From: Propionibacteriaceae bacterium UBA6122
GTDB taxonomy: Bacteria > Actinomycetota > Actinomycetes > Propionibacteriales > Propionibacteriaceae
Length of the DNA: 64,000 bases
NCBI GenBank assembly: GCA_002428365.1
Contig: DIVW01000043.1
Span: 9,607-73,606 of the forward strand
Direction: 5' to 3'
Every line of letters starts with the position of its first letter. Within the stretch, counting starts at the first letter, position 1. This document shows, piece by piece, positions 54,305 to 61,713 of this stretch. The notes under the pieces were generated by a model. It was not told the origin of the DNA, did not search any database, and saw only the letters and a list, made by a program, of their open reading frames with translations. The position numbers and the translations under genes were made by a program.

Positions 54305-54520
54305 TAGTCCCCCCGAACTATGTTTTGCGCCGTCGAGTCAAAAATTCCCTAGCCGACGACTTCCGACCAGTGTTCTCCCCGGAGGCCCGAAATGCCTAGC
54401 GAACGCATGGACTTCGTCCTAACAACTACCCGACCCCCCACCTCTGCAGAGCCGTCCAAACCCTGGGGACGGTTGCTCGGCGCAGCGCACGGGACGGTGC
54501 TCGGTGCGGGTCGGGAGGAT
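54305..54520. other. 216-bp spacer with degenerate family B words
   Basis: GGGGACGGTTGCTCGG near 54466 and GGGACGGTGCTCGG near 54490 are degraded versions of the GGGGACGGTTCC repeat. No gene is seen; the region must hold the RCC1 gene's promoter. Confidence 0.4.
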
Positions 54521-55492
54521 TCAGCCAGCCAGTCCTGATGCCTCAGCAACGGCCAAGTCGTGCAGGAGTTCAGCAGGCAGAGGGAAGTACATATCTTCCT
54601 CAGTGAACACCTCCTCGATCGCCCGCCCGAACCCCCGGCCCTGCAGGTACTCCAGCACCCCCTGCAACAGGACGTCTGGCGCCGAGGCACCCGAGCTGAC
54701 GCCCACCGACTCGACTCCCGCCAGCCAGGATGGGTCGATCTCGCTGGCGTCTTCGACCCGGTGGGCGGCCTTCGCGCCAGCCTCGATGGCGACATCGGCC
54801 AGCCGGGTGGAGTTGGAGGAGTTCTTAGAGCCCACCACGATCACCAAATCGCAGTGTCCCGCGATCAGCTTGATTGATGATTGACGATTCTGGGTGGCGT
54901 AGCAGATGTCTTCGGTCGGTGGATCGATGAGGTCACAGAACCTGGCTCGCAACCTGGCCACCGTCTGCGAGGTGTCGTCCACACTCAAGGTGGTCTGGGT
55001 GAGCCAGACGAGCTTGGTTGCATCGGCGACCTCGAGCGCTTCCACATCTTCGGGGCTTTCGACCAAGGTGATGTGCTCGGGCGCCTCGCCGGTGGTGCCC
55101 ACGACTTCGTCATGGCCCCGCTGGCCGATCAGCAGGATTTGCAGCCCACGCTCGGCGTACAACTTGGCCTCGTGGTGCACCTTGGCGACCATCGGACAGG
55201 TGGCGTCGATGGTCTTCAGACCTCTCTGGACGGCTTCGGCTCGCACCTCCGGGGAGACTCCGTGTGCGGCGAACACCACGGTAGCCCCGCGCGGCACCTC
55301 AGAGAGTTCCTGGACGAACACCGCCCCGCGTGCCGCGAGCTCATCGACCACATGCTGGTTGTGCACGATTTGCCTGCGGACGTAGACCGGCGGCGGATAC
55401 AACTCCAGTGCCTTCTCCACGGTCAACACAGCCCGCTCAACGCCCGCGCAGAAGCCGTGAGGGACGGCAAGCACAACCTTCGCAAGTGCCAT
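54521..55492 (-). CDS. ispH: 4-hydroxy-3-methylbut-2-enyl diphosphate reductase
   Basis: A 323-residue IspH (LytB), the last enzyme of the MEP pathway, reducing HMBPP to IPP and DMAPP with an iron-sulfur cluster. The three cluster cysteines are C15 (PHGFCAGV), C99 (DATCPMV) and C197 (EDICYATQNRQ); the substrate segment IVHNQHVVDELAARGA and VVGSKNSSNSTRL are typical. TAGTGT stands 6 nt before the ATG on the minus strand, so the mRNA is probably leaderless. It is monocistronic here, with no other MEP genes nearby. Confidence 0.96.
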   Translation of the reverse strand: MALAKVVLAVPHGFCAGVERAVLTVEKALELYPPPVYVRRQIVHNQHVVDELAARGAVFVQELSEVPRGATVVFAAHGVSPEVRAEAVQRGLKTIDATCPMVAKVHHEAKLYAERGLQILLIGQRGHDEVVGTTGEAPEHITLVESPEDVEALEVADATKLVWLTQTTLSVDDTSQTVARLRARFCDLIDPPTEDICYATQNRQSSIKLIAGHCDLVIVVGSKNSSNSTRLADVAIEAGAKAAHRVEDASEIDPSWLAGVESVGVSSGASAPDVLLQGVLEYLQGRGFGRAIEEVFTEEDMYFPLPAELLHDLAVAEASGLAG

Positions 55493-55612
55493 GTTGCGAC
55501 ACTACGCCCCCCGAGCGTGGCTGACTCCCGAACCGAAGTGGTCGGCCGCTGCGGCTCGTATTCGACGAAGCCGCGTCGGGGTTGGATGGTGCCGCTGGCC
55601 TAAGCTCAACCG

Positions 55613-56032
55613 GTGCCCACCATCGAAATCTGCGCCGCGCTGTTGCTCGACCCCGCCGGACGGATGCTCCTGGTGCGCAAACAGGGCACCGAAGCATTCA
55701 TGCAGCCTGGTGGTAAGCCGGAGGCTGGCGAGCGTCCCCGCCAAACCATCTCCCGCGAGCTGGACGAAGAACTCGGCCTGGCCCTGACCCCGGAGCGCTT
55801 CGAAGACCTCGGCACCTTCGAAGAACAGGCCGCCAACGAGCCCGGCTATCGAGTAGTCGGGCACGCCTTCCGGCTGGTGCTCACCGTCGCTGAGGCGGCC
55901 TCGGCCAAGATTGCCGCTGAGATAGTCGAAGCCCGCTGGGTCAACGTCCCTGAAGCTCTAGAACTACCGCTAGCCCCCCTGACTAGGCACTACTTCGTGC
56001 CGCTGGTGGTCGCTGGGCAACCTCCCGCCTAG
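55613..56032 (+). CDS. NUDIX hydrolase
   Basis: A 139-residue Nudix protein. The Nudix box reads GGKPEAGERPRQTISRELDE followed by ELGL, with RELDEE as the REUXEE metal-binding helix; VRKQGTEAFMQPGGKPEAGE gives the preceding strand. It hydrolyses nucleoside diphosphate-linked substrates; which one is unknown (oxidised-nucleotide sanitising is one option). The GTG at 55613 is 6 nt after TAAGCT (55601-55606), a leaderless start. It is followed by a cation transporter with its own promoter. Confidence 0.88.
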   Translation: MPTIEICAALLLDPAGRMLLVRKQGTEAFMQPGGKPEAGERPRQTISRELDEELGLALTPERFEDLGTFEEQAANEPGYRVVGHAFRLVLTVAEAASAKIAAEIVEARWVNVPEALELPLAPLTRHYFVPLVVAGQPPA

Positions 56033-56062
56033 ACCGGGCCAGGCGGCGACTATCGTGCGGAC

Positions 56063-56701
56063 ATGGAGAGCCCCGATCAGCCGTCCCCGGACGAACAGCC
56101 GGATGTGGCTCGGCTGCGGCGGGTCGTCCTCATCGTCGCCGGGTTGAATTTCGCCTACTTCTTCGTCGAGTTCACCGTCGCGCTTGCTGCCGGTTCGGTG
56201 GCGTTGCTGGCTGACAGCGTCGACTTTCTGGAAGACACCGCGGTCAACCTGCTGATCTTCATCGCTCTGGGCTGGCCGATGGTGCACCGTGCGGTGATGG
56301 GCAAGATCATGTCGGTGCTGATCTTGGGTCCGGCGGCGCTTGCTGGCTGGGAGGCGTTTGAACGCTTCAGTCACCCCTCGGCTCCGCAGGTGCTGCCGCT
56401 GGTGTTGGCATCGATCGGCGCGATCGCCATCAACGGCACTAGCGCCTGGCTGCTCACCTCCGTCCGGCACCATGGGGGCTCGCTGAGTCGAGCGGCGTTC
56501 CTTTCGGCTCGCAACGACGTACTGGTGAATCTGTCGATCATCGCCATGGCCGTGGTGACGCTGTGGACAAGCTCGGGCTGGCCCGACCTGATCTTGGGCT
56601 GCTTCATCATCGGGCTGGCCCTTTTCGCCGCCCATGAAGTCTGGGAGGCCAGCGAAGAAGAACGTCTGGCCACCAAAGCCCTCGCTGGCGACATCGACTA
56701 G
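56063..56701 (+). CDS. Cation diffusion facilitator-like membrane protein
   Basis: A 212-residue membrane protein with six hydrophobic segments, of the CDF family. TM2 contains AGSVALLADSVDFLEDTAVN, which aligns with the CDF SLALxADAxHxxxD motif but with Asp in place of the metal-binding His (D-x3-D), and TM5 has SARNDVLVNLSI, where HxxxD would be expected. The cytoplasmic C-terminal metal-sensing domain is missing; the protein ends just after TM6. Metal specificity is therefore unclear (D-x3-D pairs occur in Mn transporters). Leaderless promoter TATCGT, 6 nt before the ATG. Confidence 0.8.
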   Translation: MESPDQPSPDEQPDVARLRRVVLIVAGLNFAYFFVEFTVALAAGSVALLADSVDFLEDTAVNLLIFIALGWPMVHRAVMGKIMSVLILGPAALAGWEAFERFSHPSAPQVLPLVLASIGAIAINGTSAWLLTSVRHHGGSLSRAAFLSARNDVLVNLSIIAMAVVTLWTSSGWPDLILGCFIIGLALFAAHEVWEASEEERLATKALAGDID

Positions 56702-56711
56702 CCCGGCTCAC

Positions 56712-56793
56712 GGGGACGGTTCCTCCGAGCCGCTCACGGGGACGGTTCCAACTAGCGCTGCTCATATTGGGGACGGTTCCAATATGAGCAGCC
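56712..56793. repeat. Family B repeat block
   Basis: GGGGACGGTTCC at 56712-56723, 56738-56749 and 56769-56780, with CTGCTCATATT before and AATATGAGCAGC after the last copy. It lies between the CDF gene and the MBL gene. Confidence 0.85.
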
Positions 56794-56849
56794 GTCCGAC
56801 CCATTGGACGGACGCGAGGGGCACCCGCCCGCGCACCTAGGCTCACGGC

Positions 56850-57611
56850 ATGACGTCGGATGCACCCCTGGCTGTGACCTATATCGGCGGACCAACAGCC
56901 CTGCTCGAATACGCGGGGCTGCGGATCCTGCTCGATCCCACCTTCGATGAGCCCGGCGAATACCCCGCCGACGAACTCACCAAGACTGCCGGGCCAGGCC
57001 TGCCTGCGTCCGCCATTGAGCCGGTGGATCTCGTGCTGCTTTCTCATCACGCCCACGCCGACAACTTCGACGCGGCTGGCAAACAGATCGCCCTGCGCAC
57101 GTCCGTAGTGCTCTCAACTCCCGAGGCTCAAGCCGAACTCGGCGCCCCGGTCATTGGAATGGCGCCCTGGCAGACCCATCAGGTCGGCGGGGTGCAGGTG
57201 ACCGCCCTGCCTGGTCTACATGGGCCGCGCATTCTCAAACGCCTCATCGGACCGGTCATCGGGTTTCTCCTGCAAGCACCTAAGGAGCCGACCATCTTCG
57301 TCTCCGGCGATAACTCGTCGCTCAGGCTCATCAGAAAGTCAGTGCGGCGACTGGGCACCGCCGAGATCGCGTTCCTCTTCGCTGGTGCCGCCCGCGTGCC
57401 TCCGCTGCCGCTGGCCCTCACCCTCACCTCACCCAAGGCCGCCCGAGCGGCGAAGGTCCTCGACGCCAGCTTGGTCGTGGGATTGCACGTCGAGGACTGG
57501 GCGCACTTTTCCGAGAGCCGCGCCGATCTTGAGGCGGCTTTCGCCAGGGCCGGCATCGCTGATCGGCTCGCCGCCACTCCCCGCGGCGTCCGGGTGAGCC
57601 TCCGGGGCTAA
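56850..57611 (+). CDS. Metallo-beta-lactamase-fold hydrolase (UlaG-like)
   Basis: A 253-residue MBL-fold protein: TYIGGPTALLEYAGLRILLDP (typical UlaG-type N-terminus), the metal motif LLSHHAHADNFD near residue 70 (HxHxDN), TALPGLHG near 118, IFVSGDNSSLRLIRKS near 148 and GLHVEDWAHFSESRADLEAA near 210. Likely an RNase Z/UlaG-like metal-dependent hydrolase; substrate unknown. TAGGCT is 6 nt before the ATG (leaderless). Its final 28 codons are echoed by a diverged fragment at 59205-59288, showing that the 3' end of this gene, or of a close paralogue, has been duplicated. Confidence 0.85.
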   Translation: MTSDAPLAVTYIGGPTALLEYAGLRILLDPTFDEPGEYPADELTKTAGPGLPASAIEPVDLVLLSHHAHADNFDAAGKQIALRTSVVLSTPEAQAELGAPVIGMAPWQTHQVGGVQVTALPGLHGPRILKRLIGPVIGFLLQAPKEPTIFVSGDNSSLRLIRKSVRRLGTAEIAFLFAGAARVPPLPLALTLTSPKAARAAKVLDASLVVGLHVEDWAHFSESRADLEAAFARAGIADRLAATPRGVRVSLRG

Positions 57612-57764
57612 CCGGCCACCCCGCCGCGGGCGCTGGCCAGCTGAGTCGCAGCGAGGTCCTAAGAAGTTACGCGAGTACGTATATGTCGCCACCACCCATC
57701 GACACCCTCGGCCACCTGTAACAGCCGGTCCCACCGCGACGTTTACCAGGTTGGAAAGGCAGCC
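57612..57764. other. Promoter region of the anti-sigma-like gene
   Basis: Contains CTGTAACAGCC near 57715 and GCGACGTTTACC near 57737, an arrangement reminiscent of ECF promoters (AAC-type -35, CGTC-type -10), so the downstream sigma factor might act here. GGAAAGG precedes the ATG at 57765. Tentative. Confidence 0.3.
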
Positions 57765-58457
57765 ATGGACATCGACAACACACAGGAACCTCGGCTGATG
57801 GCGCGAGGGATCCCAAGCGACGATCCGGCCTGGGGGCAGGTTTCCGCCTTTCTCACCGCCGTCGAGTCGACCTACCCCAACGTTGGAGCAGTGCCGCTCG
57901 AGGCTAGCCATCTGGCAGCAATCTCCCGAGAGCTTCGCCTCCTCCAGGCGGAACCCCGGCCAGCACAAAGGAAGACCATGAACGATTTCTTGAAGCTAAA
58001 GACCCATCGCGTGTTGTTTGGTTCCCTGATAGCGGCGCTGGTGGCCCTGACCGCCGGGGTTGGGGTGGCCGCCGCTATGGGCGGCGGCGATCCATTGAAG
58101 CAGCTAGCCCCCGCTAGCCAGCCTGAGGTCGCCCCAACCCCAGAGGAGAGCCCGACCGCCCCAGCCGTCGAGTCAACCGAGTCTGAGGAGTCCCAGGAGG
58201 TCGAGGACCACAGCTCAACCGCCGACGACGAGCAAGAAGAAACAGACCAGAGCGGACGGCATGAATCCGAGGACTCCGACGATGATTCGGACGACTCCGA
58301 CTCCGACTCCGACTCCGACGACTCCAGCGAGCACGCCCAACCCACCAACGACAGCGACGACGACAGCGATGACGCCGACGACGAAGCCGACGACGACAGC
58401 CACAGCAGCGACCAGAGCGGCGACCAGAGTGTCGACGACGAGCCCGGCGAGCACTAA
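57765..58457 (+). CDS. Anti-sigma-like membrane protein with Asp/Ser-rich exterior tail
   Basis: A 230-residue protein. Residues 1-75 (DPAWGQVSAFLTAVESTYPN, ASHLAAISRELRLLQAE) match the short intracellular sigma-binding domain found in actinobacterial anti-sigma/regulator proteins. One transmembrane helix follows (83-105, VLFGSLIAALVALTAGVGVA). The outside part (110-230) is very low complexity, with runs such as ESEDSDDDSDDSDSDSDSDD and DDDSHSSDQSGDQSVDDEP. Such acidic repeats may bind calcium or serve as a flexible sensor. It precedes an ECF sigma gene with a terminator between, so they are separate transcription units. Function inferred from the domain and the neighbour. Confidence 0.65.
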   Translation: MDIDNTQEPRLMARGIPSDDPAWGQVSAFLTAVESTYPNVGAVPLEASHLAAISRELRLLQAEPRPAQRKTMNDFLKLKTHRVLFGSLIAALVALTAGVGVAAAMGGGDPLKQLAPASQPEVAPTPEESPTAPAVESTESEESQEVEDHSSTADDEQEETDQSGRHESEDSDDDSDDSDSDSDSDDSSEHAQPTNDSDDDSDDADDEADDDSHSSDQSGDQSVDDEPGEH

Positions 58458-58470
58458 TCCGAACCCTTAC

Positions 58471-58498
58471 GGGCCGGCGGGAATCCGCCGGCCCTTTT
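58471..58498 (+). terminator. Intrinsic terminator
   Basis: Perfect 10-bp stem GGGCCGGCGG (58471-58480) with CCGCCGGCCC (58485-58494), loop GAAT, followed by TTTT. It ends the anti-sigma-like gene. Confidence 0.93.
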
Positions 58499-58583
58499 GG
58501 GCGCGTTCACATAACCGTTCAGGCGAGCACCGTCCCTTCTGGGGCGCTTCCCTTGCGCACCTGGTAGCGCCCAGTCTGTAACC

Positions 58584-59165
58584 ATGGCCATCGGCGAACG
58601 GTTCCCCCTAGTCCTCACGGCTGCCGCCGAGGGGGCCGACTGGGCGTGGGCCGAGCTATATCGCGATCTCGCCCCCAGCCTGTTGCGCTTCCTGACCAGT
58701 CAAGGTGCGGCCGACCCTGAGGATTGCCTCGGCGAGTCGTTCATTCAGGTGGTGCGGCACATGAGCACCTTCGAAGGCGGTGAGACGGAGTTCCGCACCT
58801 GGGTATTCCGGATTGCCCGTAATCGGCTCATCGACACCTGGCGGCGCGACAAGCGCCGACCGTCCCGATCCGACGAAGAAGTTGAGATCGCCGCCGACCG
58901 GGTTCAGCAGCACTCCGACCCCGAACCGCACTCACTACAACGGGCAGCGGTGGAAGAAATCCTGGCCGTCCTCACCCCCGACCAACGCGCCGTTCTGCTG
59001 CTGCGCTATCTCCACAATTTTTCGATTGAAGAGACCGCAGCCATCGTGGACAAGACCGAGGGGGCGGTCCGGGTACTCCAACACCGCGCCGTGAAGACTC
59101 TGCGCCGAAACCTGCCCGCACCTTCAGCCGAAGCCTGGCTGGCCACCAGTGATGTCACGGTCTAA
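58584..59165 (+). CDS. ECF-type RNA polymerase sigma factor
   Basis: A 193-residue sigma-70 factor with only regions 2 and 4. Region 2: DPEDCLGESFIQVVRHMSTF and FRTWVFRIARNRLIDTWRRD (the -10-recognition helix ends in RNRLIDTWRRDK). Region 4: LTPDQRAVLLLRYLHNFSIE, ETAAIVDKTEGAVRVLQHRA and VKTLRRN. The preceding membrane protein is its probable regulator, although gene order is reversed relative to the usual sigma-first operons. The ATG is 6 nt after CAGTCT, possibly a weak leaderless promoter. Target promoters unknown. Confidence 0.88.
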   Translation: MAIGERFPLVLTAAAEGADWAWAELYRDLAPSLLRFLTSQGAADPEDCLGESFIQVVRHMSTFEGGETEFRTWVFRIARNRLIDTWRRDKRRPSRSDEEVEIAADRVQQHSDPEPHSLQRAAVEEILAVLTPDQRAVLLLRYLHNFSIEETAAIVDKTEGAVRVLQHRAVKTLRRNLPAPSAEAWLATSDVTV

Positions 59166-59204
59166 ATCGGGCCGGACTCACCAAGGCACCATCGCCAACC
59201 CAAC

Positions 59205-59288
59205 CTGGAGGTGGCTTTCGCAAAAGCCGGCATCGCTGATCGGCTCGTCGCCACTCCCCGCGGCGTCCGGGTCACCCTTCCGAACTAG
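59205..59288 (+). pseudogene. Duplicated 3' end of an MBL-fold hydrolase gene
   Basis: 28 in-frame codons (LEVAFAKAGIADRLVATPRG, then VRVTLPN, TAG) match the end of the MBL gene at 57530-57611 (LEAAFARAGIADRLAATPRG VRVSLRG) at about 80% of residues. The match begins abruptly and is not preceded by the rest of the gene. A family B repeat starts 10 bp after its stop, so repeat-mediated rearrangement is likely. Confidence 0.75.
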
Positions 59289-59298
59289 CCGACTGCGG

Positions 59299-59381
59299 GG
59301 AACCGTCCCCGTGAGCTGCTCATATTGGGGACGGTTCCTTTTTGCGCTGCTCATATTGGAACCGTCCCCAATATGAGCAGC
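59299..59381. repeat. Family B repeat block with complete 40-bp unit
   Basis: 59299-59338 is the exact reverse complement of 16265-16304 (GGAACCGTCCCC, core GTGAGCTGCTCATATT, GGGGACGGTTCC). A second, inverted partial copy follows at 59349-59381 (CTGCTCATATT, GGAACCGTCCCC, AATATGAGCAGC). Confidence 0.9.
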
Positions 59382-59448
59382 CGGGGTCATGGCCGAACCC
59401 GATCACGAACTGCTGCACTCCTGCTGACGCCAATCCGGCACCGCTGGC

Positions 59449-59883
59449 TCAGTTGACCGCCTTAGCGATGAGCACCCGGACGGCCTGCTCAACCTCGGGG
59501 GTGAACTCCACGAGGGCGAAATCTGTGGGCCACAAGTCACCGTTGTCGAGGTTGGCCACATCACTGAAACCGAAAGTGGCGTAGCGCACCCCGAACTTGG
59601 CCGAGGCTTTGAAGAAGCACAGCGTCTTGCCGTCCAGGGAGTAGGCAGGCATGCCGTACCAGGTCTTTGGCTCCAACTGCGGGGCCACCTCGGTGACGAT
59701 CGCGTGGAACCGTCTAGCCAAGTCACGGTCGTGTCCCGACATCACCTCGATCGCCTCTAGGACGCCTTGTCGGGCCTGTTCGCGTTTGGCAGCCGCGCCA
59801 GCATTCTTCTTCTCGGCGCGCAGTTCAGCAGCGCGCGCCTTCACCGCGGCCTGCTCGGCAGCCGAGAGTCCTGCTTCAGCCAT
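59449..59883 (-). CDS. DUF1801 / YdhG-like protein
   Basis: A 144-residue protein. Residues 45-144 are the DUF1801 fold (EVAPQLEPKTWYGMPAYSLD, GKTLCFFKASAKFGVRYATF, FSDVANLDNGDLWPTDFALV). The N-terminal ~45 residues are a charged helix, LSAAEQAAVKARAAELRAEK. DUF1801 proteins relate to frataxin-like/iron-chaperone annotations in databases, but the function is not firmly established. The ATG at 59883 is preferred to a longer frame (59979); GGAAGAAGAG stands just upstream. Confidence 0.8.
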   Translation of the reverse strand: MAEAGLSAAEQAAVKARAAELRAEKKNAGAAAKREQARQGVLEAIEVMSGHDRDLARRFHAIVTEVAPQLEPKTWYGMPAYSLDGKTLCFFKASAKFGVRYATFGFSDVANLDNGDLWPTDFALVEFTPEVEQAVRVLIAKAVN

Positions 59884-60000
59884 GCGCTCTTCTTCCGTTA
59901 GGCCGCCGCGTGGCGGCAGGTTCGCCTGGTTCAACGATGCCTGCTTAACCGTACGTCCCGCCGTGGGTAGTTGTGGCACCGCGTCTCGACCGGGCCGGCG

Positions 60001-61389
60001 TCAATGGTGGAAGGCCCCACCCGTCCGGCCCTGCTTGGGCATCGGGCTAGTGAAGCCGTCCAGATAGGTCACACACTCGCGCACCGCATCGAGCAGGTGA
60101 CCGGCCAATTCCATCGAAAGGCCGTTGCGAACCACGATTCGCTGCACGGTCTGCGCGGTCAGCTCATCAGGCAACGGATAGGCCGGCACCATCCAGCCGC
60201 GCTGACGCAGTTGTGCCGACAAGTCGTGCAGGTCCCACTTGTCGGTGTAGCCCACGCGCAGGCGCCAAGCGAACACCGGAATGTCGCTGCCATCGCTGAG
60301 CAACTCAAAAGGTCCCAGCGACGCGATGCCGGCCGAAAGGTACTTCGCCACGTCCTGGCACGACTGCTGCACCGCGGTGAAACCGTCGCGGCCCAACCGG
60401 AGGAAGTTGTAGTACTGCAGCAGCACCTGGGCGCCCGGCTTGGAAAAGTTCAGCGCCAAAGTGGGCATCTCCCCACCCAAGTAGGCCACCTTGAAGATCA
60501 GCTCCTCCGGCACGGCGTCCTCATGCCGCCACACCACCCAGCCGACCCCGGGGAAGACCAGCCCGTACTTGTGGCCGCTGGCATTGATCGACGCCACCCG
60601 TGGCAGCCGGAAATCCCAGGCTAGGTCGGGCTGCAGGAACGGTGCCACAAACCCGCCAGAGGCGGCGTCCACATGAATCGGGACGTCGAGGCCGGTCTCG
60701 GCTTGAATCCGATCCAGCGCCGCGGCGATCTGGTCGACCGGCTCGTAGCAGCCGGTGTAGGTGACCCCCATGATGGCCACCACCGCGATGGTGTTCTCAT
60801 CGACGTAGCGCTCCAACTCATACCCGTCGAGCATCAGATGATCCTCAGTGACCGGCACGTAGCGGACCTCCACCTCGAAGTAGTTGGCGAACTTCTCCCA
60901 ACAAACCTGCACCGCTGAACTCATCACCAGGTTGGGCCGGTCCGCAGGCTTGCCCGCCGCCCGCCGCGCCTGCTGCCAGCGGCGCTTCAAAGCCAATCCC
61001 GCCAGCATCGCCGCCTCTGAGGAGCCGACTGTCGAAGTACCCAGCGCGGACGCGACCGCCGGTGCATGCCAGAGGTCGGCCAGCAGCCGCCAGCAACGTT
61101 CTTCAATGGCCGCCGTGGCCGGGTATTCGTCCTTGTCAATGAGGTTCTTGTCGACAGTCTCGGCATACAGCCGCTGCGCCATCGGATCCATCCAGGTGCC
61201 AACGAAGGTGGCCAGATTCAGCCGGGCGTTGCCGTCCAGCATCACCTCGTCGTGAATCACCTGATAGGCGGTGTCGGGCAGCATTCCATGGGCGTCCAAT
61301 GAACGTCCTGGGAGCGGGGACGCTTCGGCCTTGCGGCTAAATAGCGGACTGATTTCGACTTCTTCGTCGGGCCTGGGGTGGTTAGCCAT
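60001..61389 (-). CDS. gadB: Glutamate decarboxylase
   Basis: A 462-residue PLP enzyme converting glutamate to GABA and CO2, consuming a proton (acid resistance). Family landmarks: ARLNLATFVGTWMDPMAQRL near residue 55, STVGSSEAAMLAGLALKRRW near 119, VHVDAASGGFVAPFLQPDL-type segment (IHVDAASGGFVAPFLQPDLA, Asp of the PLP pyridine) near 238, and the Schiff-base Lys274 in INASGHKYGLV. Length and C-terminus (ends FHH-type) fit bacterial GadB. TAATCT is 6 nt before the ATG, so it is probably leaderless. No gadC antiporter gene is adjacent. Confidence 0.95.
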   Translation of the reverse strand: MANHPRPDEEVEISPLFSRKAEASPLPGRSLDAHGMLPDTAYQVIHDEVMLDGNARLNLATFVGTWMDPMAQRLYAETVDKNLIDKDEYPATAAIEERCWRLLADLWHAPAVASALGTSTVGSSEAAMLAGLALKRRWQQARRAAGKPADRPNLVMSSAVQVCWEKFANYFEVEVRYVPVTEDHLMLDGYELERYVDENTIAVVAIMGVTYTGCYEPVDQIAAALDRIQAETGLDVPIHVDAASGGFVAPFLQPDLAWDFRLPRVASINASGHKYGLVFPGVGWVVWRHEDAVPEELIFKVAYLGGEMPTLALNFSKPGAQVLLQYYNFLRLGRDGFTAVQQSCQDVAKYLSAGIASLGPFELLSDGSDIPVFAWRLRVGYTDKWDLHDLSAQLRQRGWMVPAYPLPDELTAQTVQRIVVRNGLSMELAGHLLDAVRECVTYLDGFTSPMPKQGRTGGAFHH

Positions 61390-61459
61390 GTCGTCAGATT
61401 AACGCCACCGGGTCGGGCGAAGTGCGCCTTTGAGCGCCCACACCCGGCACACTGTGAGG

Positions 61460-61678
61460 GTGGAAATCGAAATCGGCGAAGACATGATCCGCCTGGGCCA
61501 GCTACTCAAGTTCGCGAATGTGGTTGCCGATGGCGGCGAAGCCAAGAGCCTGATCGCCGACGGGGCGGTGCACGTCGATGGCGAGGAAGAGACCCGACGG
61601 GGTCGCCAGGTGCAGGTCGGCTCGCTAGTCGAAATTGCGATGCCCCAAGGGATCGTCTCGCTGAGAGTGGTGCGCTGA
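61460..61678 (+). CDS. S4-domain RNA-binding protein
   Basis: A 72-residue single S4 domain (EDMIRLGQLLKFANVVADGG, EAKSLIADGAVHVDGEEETR, RGRQVQVGSLVEIAM), like the YaaA/YbcJ-type small S4 proteins thought to bind structured RNA. The GTG at 61460 is chosen for the VEIEIGED start typical of the family, with GTGAGG just before it; an in-frame ATG at 61430 would overlap the gadB promoter. Partner RNA unknown. Confidence 0.82.
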   Translation: MEIEIGEDMIRLGQLLKFANVVADGGEAKSLIADGAVHVDGEEETRRGRQVQVGSLVEIAMPQGIVSLRVVR

Positions 61679-61713
61679 GCGGTCGCGAGCGGCCGGTCTA
61701 GGGCCAACTGGCG

